This document shows, one piece after another, positions 7,183 to 16,119 of a DNA stretch of 24,463 nt. Position 1 is the first letter of the stretch. The number at the start of each line of letters is the position of its first letter. A program made the translations under genes and the position numbers. The DNA comes from Hyphomicrobium sp. (lineage in GTDB: Bacteria; Pseudomonadota; Alphaproteobacteria; Rhizobiales; Hyphomicrobiaceae). The notes beneath the pieces were generated by a model. That model was not told the DNA's origin. It worked only from the letters and a program-made list of their open reading frames with translations, and made no database searches. The stretch covers positions 1 to 24,463 of the forward strand of contig JAUVPN010000002.1 of assembly GCA_030598645.1 (NCBI GenBank), in the 5' to 3' direction.

Positions 7183-9069
7183 CTAGTTGCTGTCGCCGTT
7201 GGCCCTCTTGCTGTCCTTCTTTTGCGGCGTGTACCAGATGGGCGAAGACCACGCGCGCTCCTGGATGGTCGGCGGAACCAACTGGGACAGAGGTAAACCA
7301 TTCCTCGCAGAGTCATAGGTCGACCACCGCGGCGTCGGAATCTCCAGGACGCGAACGTAATAGACCGCCCGTTTCGAAGGATCGAAGTTTGGGTCTGTCC
7401 ACACCGCACTAAGTTGCGCATCACCGATGTCATTTGTGAAGCTGGCGTTTTTGATATCAACGGTGTTACCCACTGGCGGCACCTTGCCGTCGTCTCCGGC
7501 CTTGCGCCCATCGGAAAGTGCCACGTCGTAGATCTGCTCAATGGAGCTGCTCATGCGATCATCGAGGTAGCCCTTGATGATCTGGATGCGATCAAGATTG
7601 CCGCTCTTGGGGTCCTTGAGCGCAAAGATAGCGAAAGTTGGCGCTTCGGTGCCCGCGGGCTTCTCGGGCAGGTCTCCACCCATTGGCACGCCGGACTTGT
7701 AAGCTGTCTCGACGAATTTCGGATCTTCCACCAAGTCTCCTGGGAAATCCCAGCCTCCGAAGAAGCGCAAGCGGATCAGGGTGCCGGAGGTGCCGTAGGT
7801 CTCCTTGCGCTTCATGGCGTCGAAGATGGCCTCGCGCGTATTCTTTTCGGCCCAAACCGCGGTCGTTCCAGCCGACCCAACGATGGCTCCCGCTTCACCG
7901 CTGGCGTTGGGCTTCGGATCTAAGCGTTTTTGCGGCGTGTCATCCTGCGTGCCGTGCGCACCGTGCCAGTTGAATTCCTCGTTTCCTTGGTAACCGGAAT
8001 GCACGTCCGCACCGGCAACGATGCCGAACTTGTATGGGTTGTAGCCCAGATTCTTCTCGAACCGCAGACCGTCGATCAGTCCCTGGCGTACGAAGCCGTA
8101 CTTCACTTGGCTGGGCAGGCCGACGTTGATCATATTCGGAAACAACTCAAAATCCGCAAACTCATCATTGGGTGAGAGCAGCGGATGCGTCTCAGAGTTC
8201 CCCTTCGTCTGGATCATTTCCGTGAGTGGCTCGTTCAGTTGTTGGCGCCGCGCATAGCGGGCATCGATCGGTCCGTTGAGAAACGTGTTCGGCGCGTACA
8301 TCCAGCCGTTTGAGACGTTGCCATTGTGCGGGATCGCGAAGGTCTCGATCCCGGCATTGCGCTGCACCTCCAAGTAGGTCCACAAATCCTCAGGATAGAT
8401 CGAGTCGAAGGATGAGAACGGCACCACCGGCGCCTTGTCTCGGAAGAACACATTGCGGTGCATGTTCTGCCCGTCAGGGATTGAGGTCCATTCGAAAGCG
8501 ATCAAGGTCGTGAACTCGCCCGGCTTGTTGAACTTGTTGGCCGTTTCGACGAATTTCTGCCAATTCGATTGGAGCAGGTCGGGCGTCACGTATTCCGGCA
8601 TCGGGGTGTTGGTGAGCAGCGTTCCGATCAGCTGGCTGACATATTTACCGCCGCCCTTCGGGTCCGTGATTCCCTCTGCGAAGCCCTTGGCGAACTTTGA
8701 TTTCGAGAGTTCGCTTTTCGGGTCGACCAGATCTTTGAGGACGCCGTAATACTCGGAATGGTCCGTGATGGCGACGAAGTCGTAGGGTATGGTCCGCTTG
8801 ATCTTCTGGCCAGTCGTAGAGAGCGTAACTTCCTCGCCCATACCATATCGGTAGGCATCCTCCCACGTCTGGCGCACACCGACCGTGAACGCGTCGAACG
8901 AATTGCGCGTGTGCATGTGCTGCTCGCCGAAATAGACATTCTTGAGCGGGTTCTTGCCATTGGCGCCTCGGCCTGGTTCTACAATTGAATCCTCTGCACT
9001 TGCTCCCGCTGTCAGAGCCACCAGGCAAACGAGCGCCGTTATAAGGTCGGGAGCACTCTTTACATTCAT
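7183..9069 (-). CDS. Exported DUF3604 domain protein
   Basis: 628 residues. Residues 1-25 are a Sec signal peptide ending ASA, so the product is probably periplasmic. The mature part has the hallmarks of DUF3604: YFGEQHMHT with His51 and His53, [12 protein letters not shown] with Asp103 and His104, [19 protein letters not shown] and [18 protein letters not shown]. These His/Asp motifs resemble the metal centre of PHP-type phosphoesterases, so a metal-dependent hydrolase is plausible, but no substrate is known to me. Its ATG overlaps the stop of the DUF1330 gene (ATGA at 9066-9069), indicating coupled translation. The C-terminal tail is Lys-rich and polar. DUF3604, DUF1330 and an exported amidohydrolase together look like a small catabolic or detoxification unit (inference). 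Confidence 0.88.
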   Translation of the reverse strand: MNVKSAPDLITALVCLVALTAGASAEDSIVEPGRGANGKNPLKNVYFGEQHMHTRNSFDAFTVGVRQTWEDAYRYGMGEEVTLSTTGQKIKRTIPYDFVAITDHSEYYGVLKDLVDPKSELSKSKFAKGFAEGITDPKGGGKYVSQLIGTLLTNTPMPEYVTPDLLQSNWQKFVETANKFNKPGEFTTLIAFEWTSIPDGQNMHRNVFFRDKAPVVPFSSFDSIYPEDLWTYLEVQRNAGIETFAIPHNGNVSNGWMYAPNTFLNGPIDARYARRQQLNEPLTEMIQTKGNSETHPLLSPNDEFADFELFPNMINVGLPSQVKYGFVRQGLIDGLRFEKNLGYNPYKFGIVAGADVHSGYQGNEEFNWHGAHGTQDDTPQKRLDPKPNASGEAGAIVGSAGTTAVWAEKNTREAIFDAMKRKETYGTSGTLIRLRFFGGWDFPGDLVEDPKFVETAYKSGVPMGGDLPEKPAGTEAPTFAIFALKDPKSGNLDRIQIIKGYLDDRMSSSIEQIYDVALSDGRKAGDDGKVPPVGNTVDIKNASFTNDIGDAQLSAVWTDPNFDPSKRAVYYVRVLEIPTPRWSTYDSARNGLPLSQLVPPTIQERAWSSPIWYTPQKKDSKRANGDSN

Positions 9070-9914
9070 ATCGTTTCTTCCACTGTTGCGGTCGGCTTCG
9101 GTGGCATCTTTTGAGGCTTGGATGGCACGGCTAACGTCGCCGCAAGTCCTTCAATGCGATGGACGTTGATCTCTTGGAAAGTATCGCTGCGATACAGCCC
9201 CTCCATCGCGTTTAGAGATGGGAAGCGGAACGCAACAAAATGATCCCAGCACTCCTCTGAAACGATCGGCATTTCCGCCCGCACCGACAGGACAACTTCA
9301 CCACCGATCTCTTGCAGCATTGGGGCGAACGCCGCGGCAAATATCTCATACTCTCGCCGTCCATCCGGTTTTTTGAAGCGCAGAAACTCCGACACCAAAA
9401 CATTGCCATCCTCAAAAGCAACGCGCGTGTTCGTTTGATGAAAATCTGCAATTGAGCCTATGGCGGCATAAATGGCCTCGCCATCGCTCAGCAGGTAAAG
9501 CATGCGTTCATAAGTACCGGCCACTCGGTCCGGTATGGCCATCTGATAGTCCATATCCCGCTGCAGCTGCAGATAGGCGGCCCGTCTCGGGTACATCGCA
9601 TAGGCGACGCCGTCCCACTGATCACTCATTTCAAAGATCTTTGGAACGTCGGTTACCGCTTCGCCGTGATAGATGATGTCACCTCCGACGCTCACGATAG
9701 CCTGCCCGGCGACCGCTCCATAAAGATCGTAACGGCTACTATCGCCTCTTGGACGATAGCGGAGCAGATTGAGGTTGATCGTGGGCCCGGGATCAGGTTG
9801 CTTAGCAAGCGCCTCAAAGAAAGCTGGCGTGGCGTTGATTTTTGCAACGGCTTCCAGAAACGTTCGCGGCGTTTCCTTTGAAACGATTCCAGGCTGCCGT
9901 GGCTCGCTACTCAT
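9066..9914 (-). CDS. DUF1330 domain protein
   Basis: 282 residues without signal peptide. The ATG at 9914 has AAGGA about 9 bases upstream. Two related halves can be seen. Each combines a strand such as INLNLLRYRP or NVLVSEFLRFK, a helix, a strand describing a score-like quantity (GGDIIYHGEAV, GGEVVLSVRAEM), and a block like WDGVAYAMYPRRAAYLQL or WDHFVAFRFPSLNAMEGLY. This is the DUF1330 pattern, a dimeric alpha/beta-barrel ferredoxin-like fold, here apparently duplicated in one chain. The function of the family is poorly known. It lies 134 bases after the amidohydrolase gene and overlaps the DUF3604 gene by 4 bases. Confidence 0.78.
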   Translation of the reverse strand: MSSEPRQPGIVSKETPRTFLEAVAKINATPAFFEALAKQPDPGPTINLNLLRYRPRGDSSRYDLYGAVAGQAIVSVGGDIIYHGEAVTDVPKIFEMSDQWDGVAYAMYPRRAAYLQLQRDMDYQMAIPDRVAGTYERMLYLLSDGEAIYAAIGSIADFHQTNTRVAFEDGNVLVSEFLRFKKPDGRREYEIFAAAFAPMLQEIGGEVVLSVRAEMPIVSEECWDHFVAFRFPSLNAMEGLYRSDTFQEINVHRIEGLAATLAVPSKPQKMPPKPTATVEETI

Positions 9915-10048
9915 CGTTATTATCCTTGGCCTTCGCCTGCGAACGTCAAAACTACTCCTTGCGTTCGGTGCCTTCGCCTCAAAACGTTCTCGCTATTAGG
10001 GGTAAGCGCGCATACGGACGCCTTCTAATTTTCAGTCAAGTCTGGTGC

Positions 10049-11620
10049 CTATTCGATGATCGTATTGCGGATCGGCTGGCCTGGATACACACCTTCGAGA
10101 ACCTTCGAATCCTTCACGACAATTGTTCCGTTGACGATGACGTGGGGAATGCCGGTTGACGGCAAGGAATTCTTGCCGGCCTCGAGCGACGAGTTGTCGG
10201 TCACCGTGTCCGGATCGAAAATCGTAATGTCGGCGTCGGCGCCGACTTGCATACGGCCCTTAAAGGCCATCTGCGGCACGCCATTGTCCTCAAGGAACTT
10301 GGCATACTGATAGCTCATCTTCGAGATAGCCTGCATCAGCGTAAGGTCCACCTTTTTCTGGCGCGCCAGACGCAGCACCTTGGCGTGCGCGCCGACGGTT
10401 CGGGGATGGGTGTTGACGCTTCCCCATTGCGTGTCCCAGTCGGACACGAACATGCCGGTCTTGGGATCGGTGAACGGAAAACAGTCGCAGCCGATGAGCA
10501 CGTCGGGATGCGCCACGCCTTTCAGCATGTCCTCTTCGGTTGCATTGTAGAACAGCACCGGATGATTGGGATCATCCTTGACCAGCTTATCGTATGTCGC
10601 CTTGTCGAGCGGCTTGCCCGTCTGTGTATCAATAATATCCTTGTAGTCGCGCCCCATATTCTTTTGATAATTGTCGGGCTTCAGGTAATCGGCTGCTACC
10701 CCATTGCCCGCTGCGCCAAAGTTGTAAGGGTAGACCTCCAGGACGATTGGTAAGCCGTTGGCCCGGAGTTCATCGACATAGGTCATTGCCGGTTCCGACA
10801 GGGCGAGAGACTGGGCGGTGAAATGGGCAATGATCACCCCGCCGCCGTACGACCCGGCTGAAGCCAACGGTTCTTGAAACGCGAGAATGCCGGATGTCGG
10901 CGAAGTCTGGCTCGAGAAGCGTGTGTGGATATGGCTGAACCGTCGGTATTTGCCGACGAGCTTCTGGATCTCGATCATCTCCTGGGAGGTGAAGCCTAGC
11001 GTCATGTAGCCAGCGGGCGGACCGACGCCGAGCGCGCCGCGCTTCAGGCCCTCTTCGACGATCTCGACGATCTTCTTGCGCTCGTCATCAGTCGGCACAC
11101 GGGTCGACCAATCGGCCCCAACCGGGACGCCGGTAAACAGGTCGGTGACAATGTTGCCGGTCACGGATTTGTAATCGGCATTGAACGCGACGGTGCGCGC
11201 CGCGGCGACAGAGGCAACCGCGCCATAGTTTGTCTGCGATTTCCCCGCCAGATTGTCGTACCAGAGATCAACCGGGTAGGCGCCGACCTCAAGGTCGAGG
11301 GCTGTTGTCACCCCGTCCCGCAGGATTCCCTTCTGACCAAGCGGAACATCGACGATGTGGACATGCCCGTCGACAAAACCTGGGGCGACCACTCGCCCCT
11401 TGGCGTCGATGGTCTCGGTGCCGGAGATCTTGCCAGCGGTGATCTCCGTAATCTTTGCGCCCTTGACGCAAACATTGCGAACAGCATCGAAATTCGTCTC
11501 CGGGTCCATCACCCGACCATTCACGATAGCAACATCGCAGTCCGCAGTATGCGCGATCGCGCCTGATGCCAAAAAACTGGCTACGAGAACTGAAGCCTTG
11601 AGAGAAGTTCGGTATCTCAT
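10049..11620 (-). CDS. Exported amidohydrolase, D-aminoacylase / N-acyl-D-amino-acid deacylase type
   Basis: 523 residues. A signal peptide of about 25 residues (ending SGAIAHTA) points to the periplasm. The TIM-barrel amidohydrolase features are clear: an opening strand CDVAIVNGRVMDPE, the metal site GHVH with His86 and His88 after VVAPGFVD, GALGVG, a His-containing strand SHIHTR, and VLIGCDCFPF, carrying the Asp expected near the end of the barrel. The C-terminal beta domain reads GADADITIFDPDTV and ends in HVIVNGTIVVKD, as in D-aminoacylase-like and dihydroorotase-like enzymes. The probable substrate is an N-acylated amino acid or cyclic amide, but this is not decided by sequence. It is the first gene of the minus-strand group, divergent from the ATPase operon. 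Confidence 0.85.
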   Translation of the reverse strand: MRYRTSLKASVLVASFLASGAIAHTADCDVAIVNGRVMDPETNFDAVRNVCVKGAKITEITAGKISGTETIDAKGRVVAPGFVDGHVHIVDVPLGQKGILRDGVTTALDLEVGAYPVDLWYDNLAGKSQTNYGAVASVAAARTVAFNADYKSVTGNIVTDLFTGVPVGADWSTRVPTDDERKKIVEIVEEGLKRGALGVGPPAGYMTLGFTSQEMIEIQKLVGKYRRFSHIHTRFSSQTSPTSGILAFQEPLASAGSYGGGVIIAHFTAQSLALSEPAMTYVDELRANGLPIVLEVYPYNFGAAGNGVAADYLKPDNYQKNMGRDYKDIIDTQTGKPLDKATYDKLVKDDPNHPVLFYNATEEDMLKGVAHPDVLIGCDCFPFTDPKTGMFVSDWDTQWGSVNTHPRTVGAHAKVLRLARQKKVDLTLMQAISKMSYQYAKFLEDNGVPQMAFKGRMQVGADADITIFDPDTVTDNSSLEAGKNSLPSTGIPHVIVNGTIVVKDSKVLEGVYPGQPIRNTIIE

Positions 11621-11836
11621 CTCGTTCCCACTCGTCCGTCGCCAAACCGTGCATCCCGGGCTCCACGTTAGCTTTAATGTTACCCGCGGGCTAGCTATCT
11701 AATCGTTGACTAGATGAGGACCAGGTTCGCAGCATATTCTCAGCACATCACTTGCTGGCGCCCATCCCATCAATGAATTAGTTTGAAAGCGGACCACCTT
11801 GTGGGTGACAGCATATAGAACCGGGAGCCTGGCAGG
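11621..11836. promoter_or_regulatory. Divergent intergenic region between amidohydrolase and ATPase operon
   Basis: 216 bases that must hold the leftward promoter of the amidohydrolase group and the rightward promoter of the V-type ATPase operon. TTGACT (11706-11711) and CATATT (11733-11738) resemble -35 and -10 boxes, but they are 21 bases apart, too far for a normal sigma-70 promoter. TTGAAA at 11783 also lacks a well-spaced partner. A palindrome CCCGCGGG lies near 11684. The promoter type is therefore left open. The ribosome site of the first ATPase gene is weak (GGGAGCCTGGCAGG). Confidence 0.4.
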
Positions 11837-13225
11837 ATGACATTGGAACTCGTGCGCTACTCCAGAGTGCTGGAGATTGTCGGCGATATCCTAAAGGTGC
11901 ACGTTCCTGAAGCCGGCAATGGGAAGGCAGCCGCTGTCAGGTTTGGTGATCTGGCGGTATTGGAGGGAGAGGAGGGGCGTAGGTCGCTCGCCCAGGTCAT
12001 CAATATTAACCGTGACGCTGTGTCGTTGCAGGTCTTTACCGGGACTAAGGGCGTCTCGACAGGTTCGACCGTCACGTTCCTCGGCCACCCTATGCAGGTG
12101 ACCTATTCTTCTAATGTCTTAGGCAGGGTCTTCGACAGCACAGGCAAGCCAATTGACGGTGGTCCGGATCTCTCAATGGATCCCAAGGTCAACATCGGTG
12201 GACCTTCAGTAAACCCTTGCGAGCGAATTGTTCCCAAGAGAATGATCCGCACTGATGTGCCGATGATTGATATTTTCAACTCTCTGGTGGAAAGCCAGAA
12301 GATCCCAATCTTCTCAGTCTCCGGTGAACCGTTTAACCCGTTTCTTGCGCGCATCGGAATTCAGGCTGATGCCGACATCGTCGTATTCGGCGGGCTGGGA
12401 CTTATCTTCGACGACTACTACACGTTCCGAAAAACCTTTGAAGATGCCGGTGTCTTTTCTCGTACCGTCATGTTCGTCAATCAGGCTTCTGACCCAATTG
12501 TCGAACGATTGCTTGTGCCGGATATGGCACTAGCCGTCGCGGAGCGCTTTGCAGTCGAAGAAGGCAAACGCGTTCTGGTGTTGCTTACGGATATGACAGC
12601 CTACGCGGATGCTCTGAAAGAGGTGGGTATTTCCATGGAGCGCGTACCTTCAAACCGCGGCTATATGGGAGATCTCTATTCGCAACTTGCGCGTCGCTAT
12701 GAAAAGGCATGCGATTACGCGAAGGGCGGTTCCGTTACAATACTGACGGTGACAACGATGCCAGGTGGTGATGTCACGCACCCAGTACCAGACAACACCG
12801 GTTATATTACAGAGGGCCAGTTTTACCTCCACAACGGATTGATTGATCCTTTCGGTTCGTTGTCTCGCCTTAAGCAGAATGTCATCGGCAAGGTCACGCG
12901 CGAAGACCATGGTCAGATCATGAATACGATGATCCGGTTCTACTCGGGTGCGCGGGACGCACAGCAGAAACAGGCCATGGCCTTCGATCTCTCGGACTAC
13001 GACCATGACCTATTGAAGTTTGGCGCGCTATTCAGGGAACGGTTCATGGATATTGATGTGTCGCTGCCACTTGAGGACGCCCTAGATCTCTGCTGGAAGA
13101 CGCTCGCGGAGTGCTTCAGGCCCGAGCAGTTATTGATGAAGCAGGAGTTGATCGACAAATACTTCCCGAAAGATGTCTCACTGTCATCGGCGGCCGAGGA
13201 CGTTGAGCGGGAAGAAGCAGTATAG
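11837..13225 (+). CDS. ntpB: V/A-type ATPase subunit B
   Basis: 462 residues. This is the non-catalytic nucleotide-binding subunit of the V1/A1 head, which alternates with subunit A. The P-loop is replaced by FSVSGEPFNPFLARI, as expected for B. Also present are GGLGLIFDDYYTF, LVLLTDMTAYADALKE, RVPSNRGYMGDLYSQLA and the interface block PFGSLSRLKQNVIGK, with Arg344 as candidate arginine finger. The wording SVSGEP and PSNRGYMGDLYS resembles the chlamydial/spirochaetal subgroup more than archaeal B subunits. It is the first gene of a seven-gene operon and is 46 bases from the D gene. In related bacteria A lies directly upstream of B; here A is the last gene of the operon. Confidence 0.96.
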   Translation: MTLELVRYSRVLEIVGDILKVHVPEAGNGKAAAVRFGDLAVLEGEEGRRSLAQVININRDAVSLQVFTGTKGVSTGSTVTFLGHPMQVTYSSNVLGRVFDSTGKPIDGGPDLSMDPKVNIGGPSVNPCERIVPKRMIRTDVPMIDIFNSLVESQKIPIFSVSGEPFNPFLARIGIQADADIVVFGGLGLIFDDYYTFRKTFEDAGVFSRTVMFVNQASDPIVERLLVPDMALAVAERFAVEEGKRVLVLLTDMTAYADALKEVGISMERVPSNRGYMGDLYSQLARRYEKACDYAKGGSVTILTVTTMPGGDVTHPVPDNTGYITEGQFYLHNGLIDPFGSLSRLKQNVIGKVTREDHGQIMNTMIRFYSGARDAQQKQAMAFDLSDYDHDLLKFGALFRERFMDIDVSLPLEDALDLCWKTLAECFRPEQLLMKQELIDKYFPKDVSLSSAAEDVEREEAV

Positions 13226-13271
13226 CCTTGACCAAATGCCAGTAGTAGTTCGGGAAGAGGACAAGTAAGTC

Positions 13272-13877
13272 ATGGCGAGGCTGCAGCTCAACAAATCCTC
13301 GCTCGCCCGGGAAGCAAAACACCTTCGCACCTATGAGGGCTTTCTGCCCTCGCTAGACCTCAAACGTCAGCAGTTGATGGCAGAACGCGCAAAGGCTGCT
13401 CGCGTCATTGCAGAGACGCGGAACGAAATCGAAAGCTTCAGAAAACAGGTTGGGCAAAACTTGCCCATGCTCGCCAATCTGGACGTAGGTCTCACCGATC
13501 TGGCGAAGGTCACCGATGTCAAACTTGGTACGGAAAACGTGGTGGGTACTCGTCTGCCGAGGCTGGAGGGAATAGAAGTGGAGGTTCGGCCGTACGCTCT
13601 TCTTGCCAAACCCCACTGGGTTGACAATGTGGTCGCCATGCTGCGCGACATGTTGGAGATGCGCGTCCGGGTGCAGGTTGAGGAAAAACGGCTGGCCTAC
13701 CTTGAGGCGGCGGTCAAGACAATCACGCAGCGCGTGAACCTCTTTGACAAGGTTCTTATTCCAAGGGCGAGGGCGAATATCAAAAGGATCAAGATTTATC
13801 TCTCTGATGAGGAAATGTCAGCGGTTGTCCGCTCAAAGATTTCCAAAAAGAAGCGCGCAGCAGCGAGGCAGTCATGA
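13272..13877 (+). CDS. ntpD: V/A-type ATPase subunit D (central stalk)
   Basis: 201 residues, normal for subunit D, the rotor axle that turns inside the A3B3 head. The sequence is dominated by two long helices, residues about 1-60 and 125-195, that would form the antiparallel coiled coil. The opening LQLNKSSLAREAKHL and the C-terminal block RVNLFDKVLIPRARANIKRIKIYLSDEE are family signatures. The tail is basic (SKKKRAAARQS). GGAAGAGGA precedes the ATG. Its stop overlaps the ATG of the I gene by four bases (ATGA at 13874-13877). No subunit F, the usual axle partner, is found next to it or elsewhere in the window. Confidence 0.94.
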   Translation: MARLQLNKSSLAREAKHLRTYEGFLPSLDLKRQQLMAERAKAARVIAETRNEIESFRKQVGQNLPMLANLDVGLTDLAKVTDVKLGTENVVGTRLPRLEGIEVEVRPYALLAKPHWVDNVVAMLRDMLEMRVRVQVEEKRLAYLEAAVKTITQRVNLFDKVLIPRARANIKRIKIYLSDEEMSAVVRSKISKKKRAAARQS

Positions 13878-15670
13878 GTATAGCTGACCTCCAGAAAGTA
13901 ACGCTTTGCGGTCTAATGACGGAGAAGCAGGATGTGTTGAGGGGGCTGCAGGATCTTGGCTGCATGCACCTGCTTCCTTTGCGCCCGCCTCCTGCTGAGG
14001 TGGAAAAGATCGCTTTGCCGCGTGCCGAAGCGGCATACAAGGCCCTGCGATTTCTCACAGACGAGCCGCAGAAGCGGCGACAAGTGGTCCGTGACGCGCA
14101 ATTCAATGTCGAAAAAGTTGTCGCCGCGGCGCTTGATCTGAAGCAACAGCTGCGTGATGCGACCGACCAGCGTGACTTCCTGAAAAATCGAATCGAGCAA
14201 ATTGAGCCGTGGGGAGACATCATGTTTCCCCCTAACGAGGCTCTAGCCGGATATCGGCTTTGGTTTTACGTGCTACCTCTTGCGAAAATCGGGGACCTTG
14301 ACCGTATTGACCTTCCTTGGAAAATCGTACGCAAGGACAACCGATTTGCCTATGTCGCCCTGATTTCTCTGACAGAGCCTCCTAGCGAATTGATGCCGGT
14401 TCCGCGCACGCACGTGGGAGCCCTACCATCCAAAGAGTTGAAATCTCAGCTTGAGGAAGTCGAGGTCAAACTTGAGGATCTCACTGCGCAGCGTCAGGCT
14501 CTGACTCGTTACATCTACCTCTTAAGTGTCAATATCGCGGAAGCGGAAAACCGCGCCTCTCTTGCGTATGCGGAACAGCAAACCCGTGATGATGATGCAA
14601 TCGTCGCCGTTCAAGGTTGGGTGCCTGTCGATGGCGTTGCTAATGTGGAAGCCTATGCGAAGGCCAAAAATCTGGCTTACATAATCGAAGATCCTGGTCC
14701 TAACGATAATCCGCCGACCCTGATCGAACAGCCCGCGGACATGGACGCCGGCGTCGATCTAGCGATGTTTTATCAGGTGCCAAATTATCGAAGCTGGGAT
14801 CCGTCTCTGGTTCTTTTTGCTTCCTTTTCGATCTTTTTCGCCATGATATTGGCCGATGCTGGCTATGGCCTTTTGCTTATGATCGGACTCCTAGCCTTTT
14901 GGAAAAGGCTTGGGGAAAGTGAGAAGGGTCGCGCTTACCGGATACTTGGGCTCGCTCTATTCGGGTCCACGATCGTTTATGGCGTTATGGTTGGCAGCTA
15001 TTTCGGCATCAGCCCGCCTGAGGGCTCTTTGCTGGACCGGCTTCACCTCTTTAGCGTCAATGACTTCGATACCATGATGAAGCTATCGATCATCATAGGT
15101 GTGCTTCATATTGTGTTGGCAAACTCTATGGCTGCGTATGCCAATCGGTCGAAGCTTGTTGCTGTTTCGAACCTCGGCTGGATAGCCGCGCTATTTGGTG
15201 GTCTCTTGCTCTGGTTGGCTGAGCCAGGGAGCATGTGGAGATCAGTAAGCATCGTGCTTCTGGTCGCAGGGCTGTTTGCCGTCTTGCTGTTTGCCAGCAA
15301 TCGCCCTGTCAAGCAGCCAACGGATCACTTGTGGCGCTTATTAGATGGCGTCGGGAGCCTTACCGGCGTCATGGGTGCATTCGGAGATGTGCTGAGCTAC
15401 ATGCGCCTTTTCGCACTCGGCCTAGCGAGCGCTTCTTTGGCGGGGACGTTTAATGGCCTCGCAAGTAGCGTCCACGATGAGTTGCCCGGCTTAGGCCTTC
15501 TTGCTGCAATTCTCATTCTTGGCATCGGCCACGGACTCAACCTTGGTCTGAGTCTTATGAGCGGCGTGGTCCATGGTCTGAGGCTAAACTTTATAGAGTT
15601 CTACAAGTGGGGTCTTCCAGAGGAAGGAACGCCCTTCCGGAAGTTCGCCCGAAAGGAGGTGCAACCGTGA
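13874..15670 (+). CDS. ntpI: V/A-type ATPase subunit I (membrane stator, a-like)
   Basis: 598 residues. The N-terminal half (about 1-310) is soluble with coiled-coil character, forming the arm that contacts the peripheral stalk. The C-terminal half has about seven hydrophobic segments, from LVLFASFSIFFAMILADAGY onward. LSYMRLFALGLA holds Arg511, the expected essential arginine facing the proteolipid ring and separating the two half-channels. HGLNLGLSLMSGVVHGLRL close to the C terminus is also typical. The length is near the short bacterial forms. Its start overlaps D by four bases, and its TGA overlaps the GTG start of the K gene by four bases, so translation of D, I and K is probably coupled. 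Confidence 0.95.
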   Translation: MSIADLQKVTLCGLMTEKQDVLRGLQDLGCMHLLPLRPPPAEVEKIALPRAEAAYKALRFLTDEPQKRRQVVRDAQFNVEKVVAAALDLKQQLRDATDQRDFLKNRIEQIEPWGDIMFPPNEALAGYRLWFYVLPLAKIGDLDRIDLPWKIVRKDNRFAYVALISLTEPPSELMPVPRTHVGALPSKELKSQLEEVEVKLEDLTAQRQALTRYIYLLSVNIAEAENRASLAYAEQQTRDDDAIVAVQGWVPVDGVANVEAYAKAKNLAYIIEDPGPNDNPPTLIEQPADMDAGVDLAMFYQVPNYRSWDPSLVLFASFSIFFAMILADAGYGLLLMIGLLAFWKRLGESEKGRAYRILGLALFGSTIVYGVMVGSYFGISPPEGSLLDRLHLFSVNDFDTMMKLSIIIGVLHIVLANSMAAYANRSKLVAVSNLGWIAALFGGLLLWLAEPGSMWRSVSIVLLVAGLFAVLLFASNRPVKQPTDHLWRLLDGVGSLTGVMGAFGDVLSYMRLFALGLASASLAGTFNGLASSVHDELPGLGLLAAILILGIGHGLNLGLSLMSGVVHGLRLNFIEFYKWGLPEEGTPFRKFARKEVQP

Positions 15671-16119
15671 ACGAGCTCGCAATGGCATTAGGGTGGGTAG
15701 GCATTTATTCCCCGATGGCGTTAGGTGCGGTCGCCAGCTCAATTGGCTGCGCCATCGCTGGACAAGCTGGCATCGGTGCCATGCTCGAAACGGAGGGTGG
15801 CTATGGTCGCTATATCGGCATCTCGGCCTTTCCTTCGACGTTCGTAATCTACGGCATTGTCATTATGTTCACGCTCAACCGTGAGGTGACACCAGAGAAC
15901 TCAGGTGGGCTTTTCGGTGTTGGGCTCTTTGCCGGTATAGCCTTGCTGTATTGCGGCATCTGGCAAGGCCGGGCGTGTGCATCCGCCATCAACGCCGCAA
16001 AGGAGAAGCCTGAGATCTTTGGATTGTCATTGGCGCCGGCCGCGATCATCGAGGGTTTTGGGGTCTTTGCCTTCGTTTTTGCGTTGGTCGTTAGCGCTGG
16101 GATCCCAGGAGCTTCGTGA
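15667..16119 (+). CDS. ntpK: V/A-type ATPase proteolipid subunit K (rotor ring)
   Basis: 150 residues from GTG 15667, chosen because AAAGGAGGT lies 6 bases upstream and it overlaps the I stop as GTGA; a longer frame from 15607 lacks such a site. Four transmembrane helices form two hairpins, the duplicated proteolipid type. Only the second hairpin has the ion-carrying acid, Glu129 in APAAIIEGFGVF. Comparing by eye with Enterococcus hirae NtpK (Thr64, Gln65, Tyr68, Gln110, Glu139) gives Thr58, Phe59, Tyr62, Gln100 and Glu129, so one sodium ligand is replaced by Phe. A proton-type ring is therefore possible. The ring subunit is shared by every c-site, so this exchange affects the whole rotor. 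Confidence 0.94.
   Translation: MNELAMALGWVGIYSPMALGAVASSIGCAIAGQAGIGAMLETEGGYGRYIGISAFPSTFVIYGIVIMFTLNREVTPENSGGLFGVGLFAGIALLYCGIWQGRACASAINAAKEKPEIFGLSLAPAAIIEGFGVFAFVFALVVSAGIPGAS

Noticed and set aside
7095..7541. Upstream extension of the selO frame by about 149 codons
   Set aside because: The sequence is Arg-rich shadow translation overlapping the end of the DUF3604 gene; the SelO family begins near the GTG at 7094.
11706..11738. TTGACT and CATATT as a sigma-70 promoter for the ATPase operon
   Set aside because: The 21-base spacing is too long for a normal promoter; kept only as a remark.
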